From: Galerina marginata | Taxonomy: Eukaryota; Basidiomycota; Agaricomycetes; Agaricales; Galerinaceae | Assembly: GCA_023014335.1 (NCBI GenBank) | Contig: JAECYW010000018.1 | Span: 1,054,001-1,118,000 of the forward strand | Length of the DNA: 64,000 nt | Direction of reading: 5' to 3' | Shown: positions 45,484 to 57,514 of the stretch, piece by piece | How the letters are laid out: the number at the start of each line of letters is the position of its first letter | Position numbering within the stretch: the stretch's first letter is position 1 | Program-made: the position numbers and the translations under genes | The notes under the pieces: model-generated | What the model saw: only the letters and a program-made list of their open reading frames with translations | The model's database searches: none | Told to the model about the DNA's origin: nothing

Positions 45484-46779
45484 TGGGCGTTTTAAATTGC
45501 AGTTTGTGATTGAAAATTGGCTCGGCCTTGGGGAACATTTATATGTATGCAGTGTTCGAATTTTGGTTGGGTCTGGGTGGTATTTCAGAAGGCACTGGCC
45601 ATCGGGAATTCACAGTGTCAATTCCGGCGTCAACGAAATTGATCTAACGAGTTCCATTGCGCAATGGAATCTCTCGACGAGCTCCAGTTCGAGTGCAGAC
45701 GTCCATCAGAAACTAAGAAGTAGACGTGTCTGTTAATGCCTTAGCAGTCGTTGTTAATTATTCGAGTGGAGAGCAGATCTGCAAGCCAATAAGCCCCAGG
45801 AAGACAGCCAAGGGACCAAGAAGCAGACCTAGACAAACGCTGGGAGTTCAGATTGAATTTTTATACTAGTTCTAATGTCGATGCAATAACAGTTGAGCCT
45901 AGTTAGAGTAAAAAAATCCCACAGAGAGCGAACACAGAAAGAGAAAGGAAGAAGCAGGGAGAAAGCAAGGCCGTTAGATATCATACCGAATCGTGACACA
46001 ACGAGGGGGCGACAGCGCATGGAAACACCAGACGAGGGCGAGAGCGACGACGAGGGCGACTATGGCATCTGCCACGAAGACGGCCTGCCAGCCCATGTTC
46101 AAGAGAGCGAGGAGGAGGTGGTGGAGGAAGGTATCGCAGCTCGATATCATGACCCGTACCCCGCGGCGGGGCAGAACGTGTACCCCCGCCCACACCGACA
46201 GCAGTGCCGGCGCTGCTCACGCTCACGAAGCTCTCCCTTCCGAACCACACCGAAAGCGGGTCCCTGTCCTCGTCCCCATCCCTATCCGTGTCGTTGGCTC
46301 TGCCTCTAATTACCTATCGCCTGTACCCATACCCCCGCCCATACACCACCCCGAGAGCTCATCCCAGGATTCCCAGTCCTTGTCCTTGACGCAGCCATCG
46401 TGACCCCGTTCGCAAGCCAGCTCGAGCCTCGCCAGGGTCGTCTTGCTTGTTCTTCTTCGCATTGAGCTCGTTTCCTGCTCTTGGGAACGAACGTCGTGCG
46501 GGAGGTTATCCACAACATACCGGTGCTGGTGCTGGTGCTGGTGCTGGTGGTGTTGCATGTCTTCAAGTGCAAACTGCCAGTGACGCATCGTCGGAGTAGC
46601 ACTGGCATTTGACTCTCAAGTTCGCGCTCGAGTTCGTAAGAAGAATAAAAATAGGATTATCCCACTCGATCGCTAATTCTGCAGCTCTGAGGCCGCCGCT
46701 GACGGCGACATCGATGCAGAGGAGTCAGGACATTTCGTGCAGTTAACTTTGGCTGATGGGAAATTTCCAGACTAGTCAC
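45484..46779. other. No confident gene
   Basis: Basic, low-complexity frames at 45893-46403 (+) and 46608-46306 (-) reflect CGAGGGCGA-type and CCAGCACCAG repeats. A GGTGCTGGTGCT array lies near 46522-46550. No recognised domain. Confidence 0.35.
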
Positions 46780-48050
46780 GTTTTACCGACACTTTTCCCA
46801 GATTAAGAATGCCGCCAGTGTGACGGTCGCTTGCATGCAATGCTTTCTCATCATCCCCAAACTATGCCTGAGGCCTGAGTCTGAGTCTGATGACTTTCTT
46901 CCTCTCTTTTTCTCTTCTTTAAGCTCTGTTTCTGGTGTTTCTTGGATACGTCGAGCCCTTGTACTACGCAGGGAGCGAAGGAAATGAAGGAAGAACATGC
47001 TACTAGTAACCTCATTCTCACAGTTTAAGGTAACGGGATAAGCTACCCCTCCCGCCCTAACTCGAACAAGAACGAAAAAAACTTGCTTTTCACTTTGCTC
47101 TTTTTTCCACGGACTATGAATGGCTGGATAGATACCGACACTGAAATATTGAAACTTCGCTTCAAGCTCTACCTCTAGGACTCCAACATTGATACGAGAT
47201 TCATCATCATTATATCGTAACAGTTCGCCCACAACGTCCACGTCGACACCTACATCGCCACCAAGAACCATGCCCCTACCAACAGCACACCAACGGCGCT
47301 GGAAGGGCAAAGCGCGCCCTGGACTCACCCCTGCTCAATCTGAGAGATGTCCCGCAAGAAAAGTCGGGTATTGTGCTTCACTCGACATGATCGGCGGTGG
47401 TGGTATGATGTGTGACTCAGAGTTACTTTTCTTGTTCGTTCTTTGGTTCTGGTTCTGGTTTGGGGGGAGAGATTTCGATTGGACGTAAAGCGGGTTACTG
47501 GGTGGTCTCTTCGCGGGTGATGCAGTGGATGGTGCCCGTGCTCGTCGCTCCCTGCTTCGTCTTGTCTCACCCTGTTATCTCCGGCTCTCGACCGTCCCGT
47601 TCTCTATGCACTGCTGCTGCTACTGCCAGCGCCGCAGGCGCCCGGCGTTGGACTCTGCCTCCATGGCGCCACCTCGTCTCGTTGTCGTCTCTCATCACCA
47701 AGACCGCGCTGGCATCTATTGATATGATTACAGCGCATACACAATCCCCATCAAGTTCAGCCAGAACAGCCAGCAGTTCTCTCTCCAGTCGGATACTGGC
47801 CCGTCTGATCTCGTGCGTTTTCTCTTCTCTTCTCCCCACCCTGTCCTCTGATCCAGACATCACGCATGCCTTTCCTCTTTCCCAGTGGGTCGCCGCCTCA
47901 ACATCCTCCTCGTCTTCCTCCTTTGCGCTCACCCAAGGCCGGCTATACGACCTCAGCTCATCTACAACGACGAGGATCCCGTACCTTCAATGCTCAGCAG
48001 CCGCCCGATTGTGTGGGGTTGGGTATCGTTTAACCATGGGCTGATGTCCC
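46780..48050 (+). pseudogene. Protease-like unit 4: frameshifted aspartic protease
   Basis: Leader exon at 47271 (MPLPTAHQRRWKGKARPGL). Second block after GATGCAG at about 47528 (DGARARRSLL). Then 47726-47830 reads DYSAYTIPIKFSQNSQQFSL and QSDTGPSDLV, the first active-site loop of an A1 aspartic protease (DTG kept). RLYDLSSSTT is near 47940 and YLQCSAA/RPIVWGW near 47985-48030 in shifted frames. The second lobe with the other Asp is absent. It is a truncated, frameshifted relic and identifies the family of units 1-3. Confidence 0.6.
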
Positions 48051-48164
48051 GAATAAACTTTGTCATAAATACTCGTAGAATCGACTTGAAAGAAGGACTC
48101 GGAACTTCAAAATCTATGGACAGAATATAGAAGTTACAAAAGGTAATACACGGGAGATCTGGGT

Positions 48165-48260
48165 TTATTTTATGGGCCTCAATCCGCAGAACCCGAATCC
48201 ATCGACGATCACTACCACCCGGCCAATGACTCTCATCATCACTGGGCGATCCTTTAACAG
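48165..48260 (+). repeat. Relic of the secreted-protein exon 4
   Basis: Reads VYFMGLNPQNPNPSTITTTR, clearly related to GGAYFTSRDPHNPNAMTITI of the 20566-21290 gene. The rest of that gene is not present. Just upstream (48090-48160) a stretch matches 20402-20475 in the opposite relative orientation. Confidence 0.45.
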
Positions 48261-48293
48261 AAGTCTAAAGTAACTGCGAATAACAATTAAATG

Positions 48294-48306
48294 CTCTATA
48301 TATATA
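48294..48306 (+). promoter_or_regulatory. TATA box of the HET gene
   Basis: CTCTATATATATA about 95 bp before the ATG at 48398, in a clean upstream region. Confidence 0.5.
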
Positions 48307-48397
48307 GATCGAATCCTTATCGATTCTCTCGTCCACCTTTCAACCGACTCCCCTGCATTCAGGGCATCACATCCTATTTCTCCCACTCACCACATCG

Positions 48398-50787
48398 ATG
48401 GATCGTGTCCGTATCACCCACGAGGAGGATGACGATGGTCCCGCTCGCTGGGAACCTTTATCAGATAGCGAGGACGAAGAAGAAGTTTCCTTTACAGTTC
48501 CAGCCTTGCTGCCAGTCCCACCAACATTAGCGAAACCCAATGATTTTCTTTGTGGAGTCTGCCGGGCACTTGGGCTCACTCCTCGCCAGTTTATCGTAAA
48601 CCCTGGCGACAGTGCGGAAGAGTACGAAGATGAAGACAAGAACACTCGGCTGGGATATGTCGACGACATCCAGAGGAAGTCTCACTGTCCAATGTGTCGG
48701 CTAGTTCTCCGTGCTCTTGGACCTGCGCTTCCTGTTTACGAAGATGGCGAGCGCGTTGAAGTTACGATGGCCTGGCGTGCAGACGGACCGCGGAACGATG
48801 ACGGATATACCCCTCAAATCCGTGTTTTCACGCCTTTTGCGCAGAAGGAAGGAGGCGATGGCTTGCCCTCGACGGGGCGTCGGCTTCATCTATTTCCTCA
48901 AATCACTGTACTTGCCAACGACACCCAAAGTTCCTCTAAATCACTCTTTCCCCGATTAATTGCTGATTCGATCGATTTCTCCATGGTTCGGAATTGGCTA
49001 TCCATGTGCGAGGATGCGCATGGATATGAATGCGACATTTCAACGATGGTCGGTAGTGAAGTCGATGATCCAGCCACTGAAATCCCTTCATTTCGCGTCA
49101 TCGATGTCGTCGACAATTGCATTACTCTCGCTCCCGAAAAATGCAAGTATGTAGCATTGAGCTACGTCTGGGGCCCGATAGACCCCAAGACGGTCTTACG
49201 CACGCTGAAGGCCAACGTATCCGATTTTGAGAAACCCGGAGGGCTTTTACGGCCCAAATACTACGAAAAGATGCCTCAGACTGTCCGTGACGCGATGGAA
49301 GTAGTTAGGAGGCTGGAGCTGCGTTATCTTTGGGTCGACAGCTTATGCATCATACAAGACGACGACGAAGAGGGGGGAAGCAAGTTAGATGCGATCTCTA
49401 AGATGGACCTCGTTTACGGCGCGGCGTTTTTGATGATTATGGTGGCTAGTGGAAAGGATGCCCGTGCTGGGATCCCTGGCCTGTATCCAGGTACCCGCGG
49501 GGAGACTCAGCCGATCGAGGAAATTGGTCCAAATTTTAGGCTCGCATATAGGCAGACATTTCAAGACTATGTCACTGAAGAAGTTTATTTCACGAGAGGA
49601 TGGACGTGAGTATTTATCAATCGTAAAACTCTATTATCTATTTAACCCCCAATTATAGGTATCAGGAACAACGATTCGCCAATCGTCAGCTCATATTCAT
49701 CGGTGGCCAAGTTGTATTTAGGTGTAAAGGAACAGACCAATGGCGGGAAGACGTGGTCTGCGAGGATGAACGTCTTGATAATCGAACCGACACCACAATA
49801 GAAAGGGACCCAGACGACATAGGACAGTACGAGCAGTTAATCCAAGATTACTCGAAGCGCTCACTAGGTTATCAATCGGATGTTCATTACGCGTTTGCCG
49901 GAATGGCTCACTACTTGAAAATGAAACTAGATGTCAATCTTTGCCATGGAATTCCGGACGCATTTTTCGACTGGTTCCTTCTCTGGACATCGCATGCTCC
50001 TCAGAACCGCCGACTGCATGATAAGACGGGTCTGGCATGTGCACCTAGTTGGTCCTGGGCAGGCTGGACTGGCGGAGCGTGGTCGCATATTTGGGACTGG
50101 TATAATCGCAGCATTACAAACGTCCGCAAGGCGCTGACGAAGCGTACTTGGGTCATTTGGTATCAACGAAACGCGCATAGTTCCGAAGACTGCGATTTGG
50201 TGTGGAGTTCTGGCTACTCTCCCTCAGGTAACCGAAATATCTATGGGCAACCGGTCAAAAGCAGTTTCCCGTTTGACTGTTCTAGGACGCGTCCGACTCC
50301 TTGCAAATTAATTGGTGCACCGGAATACTATGCAGACAGTAACAACACAAATCCCGGCTCTGGATTCCTGCAATTCTGGACCGTCTCTGTCAACTTTAAA
50401 CTCGACAAGCCTCGTCCACCCAAACTCACCAGTGACGACTTCGGCCCTCCTCTACCAGGTTTAGGAACATCCGGTCCAAAAAATACCCGCACTCGCGTTG
50501 GAATCTATGGTCGCAACGGCCGTGAAGTTGGTGTCGTGTTTGTGAATCCGGACTGGGAAAGGGATAATATTCCGAAAGTACACGAATTCATTCTCATATG
50601 CGAAGGGCGAGACGAAAGGGCTAGAGGTGGAAGATTCGATGAAGAAGATGGGTGGAAGTTTCAGATGATGCTGATCGAATGGAAAGGCGGTTGGGCGGAA
50701 AGAATTGGAATGGGGTCGATAGAAAAGAGGGATTTGAGTCAGGCATTGGACCCAGGGCCCGTTTGGAAAGAAGTTATCCTGGGCTAG
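48398..50787 (+). CDS. HET-domain (heterokaryon incompatibility) protein, 778 aa
   Basis: Two exons (48398-49605, 49659-50787) with one GT-AG intron join in phase to 2,337 nt. An acidic N-terminus and a Cys-containing segment (CGVCRALG, CPMCRLVLRALG, about 48-110) precede the HET domain (about 249-360): YVALSYVWG, MPQTVRDAMEVVRRL, LRYLWVDSLCIIQDD, MDLVYGAAFLMIMVASG. After it come FTRGWTYQEQRF and the usual C-terminal part with CAPSWSWAGWTGG. Typical full length, no breaks. In ascomycetes HET domains trigger cell death on non-self recognition; in mushrooms the role is inferred. The nearby NLR-like gene at the left edge belongs to a functionally related class. Confidence 0.92.
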
Positions 50788-52871
50788 TGCTCGAAGTCAA
50801 TACATAGTAAACATATCCGGATCTATCTGTCATTGGATCCGTGATGACGAGTGACGAACGGACTGGCAATAAGTATTTGCCATATATTTGGCATAATCTC
50901 AGCTCAAATACGGTACGGTGCACTCAGTATTATCTACTGACCAACCTAGCAGCACTAACGTGGGTACTAACGTACTTGTAACTCGTAACCTAGGATAGGT
51001 TTGTAGGAACCAAGATTATTTGAGACCGAGTATTGGTCAATGTAATTAGGTAGGCAGTACCAAGACATTCCGTAAATTAAACAGGGCTCCAATGCCCGTC
51101 TTTGTCTTGAACTCTCTTTTCCTCTGTGCGAAGGATCTGGATCTAGACAACAGAAAACTCAGGACCTGACGTATAATAATATGACCAAAAAGAAAAAGGA
51201 TCAGACATACATCGATGACCCCGGTCCTGGCAATTAAAACCTCGTTTGGTTTCGACTGAGAGCCAGTAGAAGCATCTTTACCCAGTCTGGAATGTAAGTC
51301 GAGTGAGGAGAGTTGGAGAGAATCCTGCAGGTTAAGTTAGCGACCTCCGTTGCGGACGACAGAAAATAATGGCTACCGGATGCAATTTGTCTCCCTGTTG
51401 GCCGACACTATTTGAGAGATCAGACGGGTGGGTTCCACCCCCCGAGCGCATTATTCTTCCCATGTTTGAAGGAAAGTCGTCTCGAGTCGAACTCCGAGCG
51501 TTTAACCTAGGGTACCAAATAAATGAGGGCCAATTCTTAGGTCGGTGAGAGTAATCCACTTACATGGCTAGGTAACTATTGATATAGACTTAGATATATT
51601 CGGTCAGCCAATGGTCTGAGTTAATGCCAATAAAATACCTTTGGTCACTATGAACGTTATGCTAATAAATATTAGATTATTAGGCATCGTAAGGAACTGG
51701 ATGGTAATGTTGGAATTGCGCCGAGCCGTCAGCCAAAGTTATGGCAAATTCTGTTGAATCTTACGCAGAGGAGTATGGCCAACGACGTAGCGCTTTGGTA
51801 CAATGGTTAGTACATAGTCATTGCACTTCAAATAGGCAATCGCGCACCTGGTGAGAGATCCTGATATTAGCACGTAATGTATAACAGCGACAATCCGATT
51901 ATTCGTGCTGCGTGAAACACAAAAATGTCAGGCTATTGACGGAGATTCTCAGAGAAAGAGCCTACCCAACAAACGACGTTTTGCTCCTATTAAGGTAGTA
52001 ACACATTGAAGCGGCAAGAATGATGTCGATCCCTGTGGAGCAGGAGAAGGAAGCTTTGACGACCGACTACCGGGCAGCAAAGTTATCAGCAAGTCGTGCT
52101 CCAATATATGCTGATCCATCATGGACATACCGCCATTCCATCTAAACCATCCCACGACTTAAGACGAAATCTAGAGTGGAAGTGACGAGGTAAATCTCCG
52201 AATACCGTTATTACTGAAATATACGAACGAATGGAACGCTAGAACTGGAATTGAGAAAAAAATGTAAAGCTTTTTTGACAGTTACAGAGGAATAGTCGGA
52301 ACATACGAAAACCAATAGCTGGAAGTTATAAGTCAGTCGTTGACCAGGAACGCCATAAGTAATGCAATCACCATATCCTCCAACCAAAATCGCAATCTGG
52401 AGTGAATATTGATCAATCGAATCTCCATGAAATAAAATACTCTACTTAGACGCACAATTATCGCTGGCCAAACACGAGAAAAGTGGCTTGCGACTGTAAT
52501 ATATCGCCGTTAGGATTGTTTTCGTCAGAATAGGATGAGAACCGCACGTTTCCAAATTCTCATGACGTATAAACTACTCGGGGATTGTTTAGTCTGCAGT
52601 CAGTAGAACGAAGAGATAGACGCACGTTTGCACCAGGAGAAGGATGAATACCTGGCGTATAATTTAATAAAAGGTTTTGACCACTTGACAAGAAGGCGAG
52701 GACTTACGTTGAATAAAACTTGAAGCTAAGGATTTAAACTCAAGATCAGAATTCGTTTGAACGGATAGAAATACGATATGCACTTTGAAACTCCTGTAAA
52801 ATGAGGGGCATTTATAAACTTCCCCACCCCCGGTACATCTAAATATCCAGCTAGAAAACGCACCACACCAC
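50788..52871. other. No confident gene; possible 3' exons of the DUF6534-like gene
   Basis: 50788-52200 shows nothing coding. A tRNA-Glu-like D-arm (GGTACAATGGTTAGTAC) occurs at 51798 but the rest does not fold. On the minus strand 52790-52690 reads RSFKVHIVFLSV and 52475-52345 reads SRLRFWLEDMVIALLMAFLV; these could be later exons of the gene starting at 53298, but phases were not resolved. Confidence 0.35.
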
Positions 52872-53298
52872 GAACTCTAAAGCAAACACGTTCCCGAACT
52901 GCTCGATGACATAGTAGTATACGGTGTGGGTCGTCATTCCCGTGTGGACCGTATCTACCAATCTTGAGCCTTTGGTGAGTACGGTGGGTACGAGTGGAGA
53001 ATTAAGCCTGAGTATTCGCACAGAAGAAACCCAACCTAGGCAGGCAGAAAGACGTATAGTCAGATTTAGTAGAGAGTGGTTTGCAAATGCGTCATACGTA
53101 CGATCACTTTCTGGAAGACCCAGTCTTTGGGATAATGAGTGTAGTAGATGTATGCCTGAACTATAGCCACGCCAAACAAACTAGATGGCGTCAGATAAAG
53201 AAGTTTTCCTGTTTACAACGACAAGGAATGACTCACACGGCTGCCGCCGTACACCCAAGAAGACCAGCGCCGATTGTGTTTCCTAACGTAACTTGCAT
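52872..53298 (-). CDS. DUF6534-type membrane protein, first four exons
   Basis: Exons 53298-53237, 53180-53102, 53035-53022 (14-nt microexon) and 52962-52872 join in phase. They read MQVTLGNTIGAGLLGCTAA, then LFGVAIVQAYIYYTHYPKDW, VGFLLLVDTVHTGMTTHTVY and YYVIEQFGNVFAL. The pattern of NTIGA start, VQAYIYY, a leucine-rich segment with DT.H, then H..YYY(V/L)I..FGN is what I know from the first three membrane helices of Agaricomycete seven-helix proteins with a C-terminal DUF6534. Function of the family is unknown. Later exons are uncertain, so the gene may be intact or truncated. Confidence 0.6.
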
Positions 53299-54959
53299 CC
53301 TCCTTTCTTGATCGACAACAAAACGCGTCGAGATTGGGATGAGTAGAGCAGCAGAGTGTCCCGAGAAGTCTAAAAGTGGGGGTATCCAACGAGCTCCACC
53401 ATCGCAGGTGTATTTAGCCTGGTGGTGTGCTCCTGACTCCTGAGTCGTTAGGCTTGTCAGGAGGACGCCAGCGTCGCGGAGTATAATAGGTATTGGTCCC
53501 GAGGTTGTGGAGTTATTGCCACTGCCAGTAACGCCGAAAAATATTGCCAGTTGACTGCGGGGATGTTTGCACGGCGAAAAGTGAAATTGTGCGAGCATAT
53601 GGCCTTCTTGGCTTCCAGTTTGGCCCAGAAACGAAATTGAGGAGGAGAATCTGTAAGTAAGAGCGCTCAGTAATGGGCAATCTTTGCTTGAATCTTGCGT
53701 TTACATGTAACTTAGCAATAGGCAACTCGACAATGATGCACTTGCTTCTTTGCGCATGGTTGGAGCGGACGGTAGTCGGTCCGTTCGGAGAATCGGCACC
53801 TTCAACATTTCGTGGCTGTTGAGCAAATTTTCTCTGGAAGCTGCAGGCTGCAAGCTTCAGTGTTTTCCTTCTTAAAGATGCGTACAAGAATAGTCAAAAA
53901 CTGTTTGGACATCATAATTAGCATATAATCCAGAAATCGCTGTCAAGGATCACCTTGAACAAGGACTGTGTCAAAGGGATGAAACGATTCACCGTGACAC
54001 GTGGGGAAAGGCACGGAAGCGACACGTGGACAAAGGCACGGAGGTGTTTACCTCCGTGATCCGGTCCACGCTATGCATATGTACACAAGGCATTTCCTGG
54101 ACTTGATTTTTCCAGTGTGTTTGCCTACGCCCCGCATCCCGACTCCATATGCATTCCTCGCGGCTTCTCGTCGCTTTCTCGTGTATTTGAGAGTATTTGA
54201 GCTACATATGTGAGGCTATAACTTAGTATAAGACATTGTAAGGCGTTATTCTCATGACCCCGCCGTCTCAGCGCCCGCCGCCCCCGGCGCTTGTGCCTTA
54301 AGGAGCAGCTTTGGATTTCTTGGCTTAGCTTGGAACCTACTTCGGATGAGCTGGGCCGACAGAAAACTCAGCGGCTATGACTAAATTATGACTGACTTGC
54401 CGCCTGCGTGGCTGGCCATGGTGCTGGATTTTTTGCAAAGCAGTCGATAAGCGAGTCCGAAGGCCTAAACATTCGTAAGTCGTTGAGAGTAAGTAAGGCT
54501 GGCACAAGGAAGAAGTTGGGCGAAGCACCTGCACCTTGTACAAGGTAGTTGAAGGCGGACAACAAAACGAAGGACGAAGATATAAAAAAGTCAAGTTGGA
54601 TTCACGAGTGTATAGTAACTAATTTCCAGAGTCAAGAAAGAATCTCAAGAACGAGTTAAAATACAGAGCTACTGAGAATCTATGAACCCGAGTGCCTTAT
54701 TACAGAGTCAGCCCGCAGAGTTAAGTATGAATAAACTGACAGGTTGCAGTGCGTGCAACTGACAAGACGAATAACTCGGCGTTGAAGGTAGGTGTGTAGC
54801 CTGAAGAGGTAAAGTATCAAGAAATAACGACGGGTACCGGAACATTCATAACATTGGGTGTCAGTTGCCCATTGTCATGCGTCGAAGGAGGATTCTGAGG
54901 AAGAAGGAAATCGATATCGGATTGTAAAAATTATGATCGAAACCAATGATACGAACGAC
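53299..54959. other. No confident gene
   Basis: Frames at 53887-53513, 53598-53233 and 54594-54337 (all -) lack motifs and overlap each other. A short direct repeat around ACACGTGG and AAAGGCACGGA lies at 53996-54042. The region includes the 3' flank of the helicase gene. Confidence 0.35.
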
Positions 54960-57514
54960 TTACGAGATGTCCAGAGGCATCTCTTCAATCTGTGTGTTGT
55001 AGTAATCTAGGCGCCAAACAGTAGGAATGAGTAAAAATTCAACGAAGGGGACTCACTCACCCTCAATACTGCGTATCATGCTGATGTCACTCTGGGTAAC
55101 AAAATTAATAGCGACTCCTTTGCGCCCAAAGCGACCGCATCGTCCAATTCGATGCATATACATCTCCTTTTTATCCGGAAGGTCGTAATTAACAACGACA
55201 GCGGCCTGCTATGACTATCCGGATGCACTTTTATTCTCACGACGCGCGCGGATTAATCCCGCGCGCCCCAAAGCCTGAAGTCGTTGAATTGGCAGTAATT
55301 TCCCTTCTGACTGACAGATGTGAAGCTAATTAATGGGTAGAAAAGATATCTGGGTCACTGGTAAGCAGTCTCCTTGAAACTATGTCAATTCGACCCAAAG
55401 ACCCAACGTTGAGGGTATTTCCTCAACCATCTTCCCCCGGTGTTTACCAAAAGAAGTTAGGTCTTATAAGTTCAAGCCCTAGTACCTAAACTACTTCACA
55501 AAATATGAGGCTAAGTACAAACTTGAAATTTGAAGCTAGATGTCCTTCGCAAGAGGGCGGAAAGACTACCCTCAGAGTCAACGGGCTGTCGGTCCGGGCT
55601 GTCCAGGTCGTACCGAACTTGACGAGTTTCCGAATCGTAGTCTATGATGCAGTCAACTTGCCTGGACTCGTCGATACAGTGCAGTGCAGTTACCAGTATA
55701 AACACCATAAGTTACAATTCAAGTCATCCCCCAACACCTGGAAAAAGTCCGTAAAGTGGAAGATGGAGGCAACAGTACCCAGATATCTCGTGTGCAAAGC
55801 GAGGTGACTTCAAGACGGGAGTGAGCATCCAAAATTTCAATTGGACATTTAATCTGTCAAATACATAGGTAGTACGTCGTCAGTATAAATCAGAATTTGG
55901 TAATAAGACTGCTTGAAGAGCATATCTTGACTGGACTTCTTAGAGATAGCCCTTCCTAAAGACTCAAATTAAGTCCAGATATTATTCCAGATATCAAAAT
56001 ACAACCTATCTATGGACAGGAAAGAGATTTAGTACCAATCGAACTATTCCAGCCTTTGGCGCGCGGGGGATCAATCCGCGCGCGTCGTGAGAATAAAAGT
56101 GCACCCGGACAGTCATAGGCCTGCTGAACATCAATGCCGCGCGCCAACATGTCAGTCGTGATCAACACCCGGGAAGCACCATTTTTGAAATCTTGGAGGT
56201 GAGCCTCACGTTCCCTCTGGGATTTCTGGCCGTGCTGTGTAGAGCGATCATACAAAGGGGAAGGTAGTTAACTGAGTATGAGGATTTAAGCGTCAAGATA
56301 TAATCCTACCTTGGCTACAGCAGCGAGTCCTCGCTCTTCGAGCTTGTAGACAAGCTCGTCCACCTTTTTACGCGAATTGCAAAAAACGACAGTGGGATGG
56401 GTGAAAGTCTCAGTGGTGTATAGGTCGGATAGGGTGTCGAGCTTCCAGTCTGGTTTGTCCATGAGGATGAAGAATTGTTCGATACCTTCGAGCGTGAGCT
56501 GGCTCCTTTTGACCAGGATTTTGACAGGGTTGCTCCGCATGATGAGTTTCGTCATGTCATGGAACGCGTCTGGAAACGTGGCTGAGACTAAGACGACCTG
56601 CATGTCTTGCTTAGGGAGGTGCTCAAACACTAGGAACATAAAACGGCGAGATCAGCTTGTACCAAATCGTTTATTCCGTAAGAGGAACCTGCCTCGCATG
56701 ACTTGCTTTTTGAATCCACGCGACAACACTTCATCCGCTTCATCAAGACAGAAGACCTTGACCTTGTCCAAAACGAGCGCCTTTCGCTCAATCAGGTCAA
56801 GCAGTCTGCCAGGCGTACCTACAACGGTGTGAATGCCTTCCTCGAGCTTTCGAATGTCCTTAGAGACCTTTCTGCCTCCGATGCAGCTATAACATTTGAT
56901 ATTCATATATTGTCCAATCTTGACGATTACGTTCTGTGTTTGCTGGACCAATTCTCGAGTTGGAGCAAGGATAAGGGCCTGAGGTGCGTTAATAGATCCA
57001 TCGAACTAAATTTTTGTCGAGAAAGAAAAAATGGAATTCATGATCAGCTCAGGCGTAAAGTGAGTAAAGAAAACCCGAAACTATAAGACCTACCTTTTGG
57101 AGGACACCGATAACGAAGGCGGCTGTTTTCCCAGTGCCGGACTGAGCTTGCATAATGAGATCGCGACCATACAGTACGGGCATAATGGCGCGTTGTTGGA
57201 CGGGAGAGGGTTTCTCCAAGCTTAGAGGATTCAGTGAGCTCGCAAGTCTGTACGATTGATATATGAAAGAATTCTCACCCATAGGCATAAATTCCTTTCA
57301 GTAGGCTTTCCTTGAGTCCCATTTTATCGAAGCTGGTGTCGATGTATTAGTCTCCGTTGACTATTCATGTGGGAAAAACGTAGAAGACCCACTCGTCGTT
57401 GACTTGCCCCCAGTTCGATTCAAACTGAATCTCTTCTCCTGGTAAGTTGCTGGAGAGATGTCAGTCAACTTGTAGTAGCGTTAATTGGCCTAGGACGGCT
57501 CACCGTGGCGGCAT
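54960..57514 (-). CDS. eIF4A-like DEAD-box RNA helicase interrupted by a MITE
   Basis: Exons 57514-57504, 57449-57393, 57332-57079 region (57332-57279, then 57220-57094), 57005-56693, 56629-56310, 56234-56118, then after the insertion 55202-55061 and 55006-54960. Motifs in order: AQSGTGKT (I), PTRELVQQ (Ia), GTPGR (Ib), DEAD (II), SAT (III), [11 protein letters not shown] (IV), [13 protein letters not shown] (V), [13 protein letters not shown] (VI); it ends [12 protein letters not shown] as eIF4A/FAL1 proteins do. It unwinds RNA with ATP. It is more diverged than a housekeeping eIF4A, so probably a paralogue. Intron 56692-56630 is GC-AG. A 908-bp element sits between motifs V and VI; without it all exons are in phase. 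Translation through the element stops soon, removing motif VI, unless the element is spliced out. Confidence 0.85.
55210..56117. mobile_element. MITE, 908 bp, inside the helicase gene
   Basis: Both ends start TATGACT(A/G)TCCGG(A/G)TGCAC and continue as an inverted repeat of about 70 bp through TTTTATTCTCACGACGCGCG. Flanking direct repeat GGCCTGC (55203-55209, 56118-56124), or GGCCTGCT if 8 bp. Each TIR contains its own GCGCGCGGATTAATCCCGCGC hairpin. No transposase. The 7-8-bp duplication suggests hAT-like mobilisation, as inference. The frame at 55505-55807 (+) has no domain. Confidence 0.88.

Noticed and set aside
45893..46608. Arg/Pro-rich frames on both strands
   Set aside because: Low-complexity repeats; no supporting splice or domain signals.
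55505..55807. 100-aa frame inside the helicase MITE
   Set aside because: No domain, no codon pattern, and a frame of equal quality exists on the other strand.
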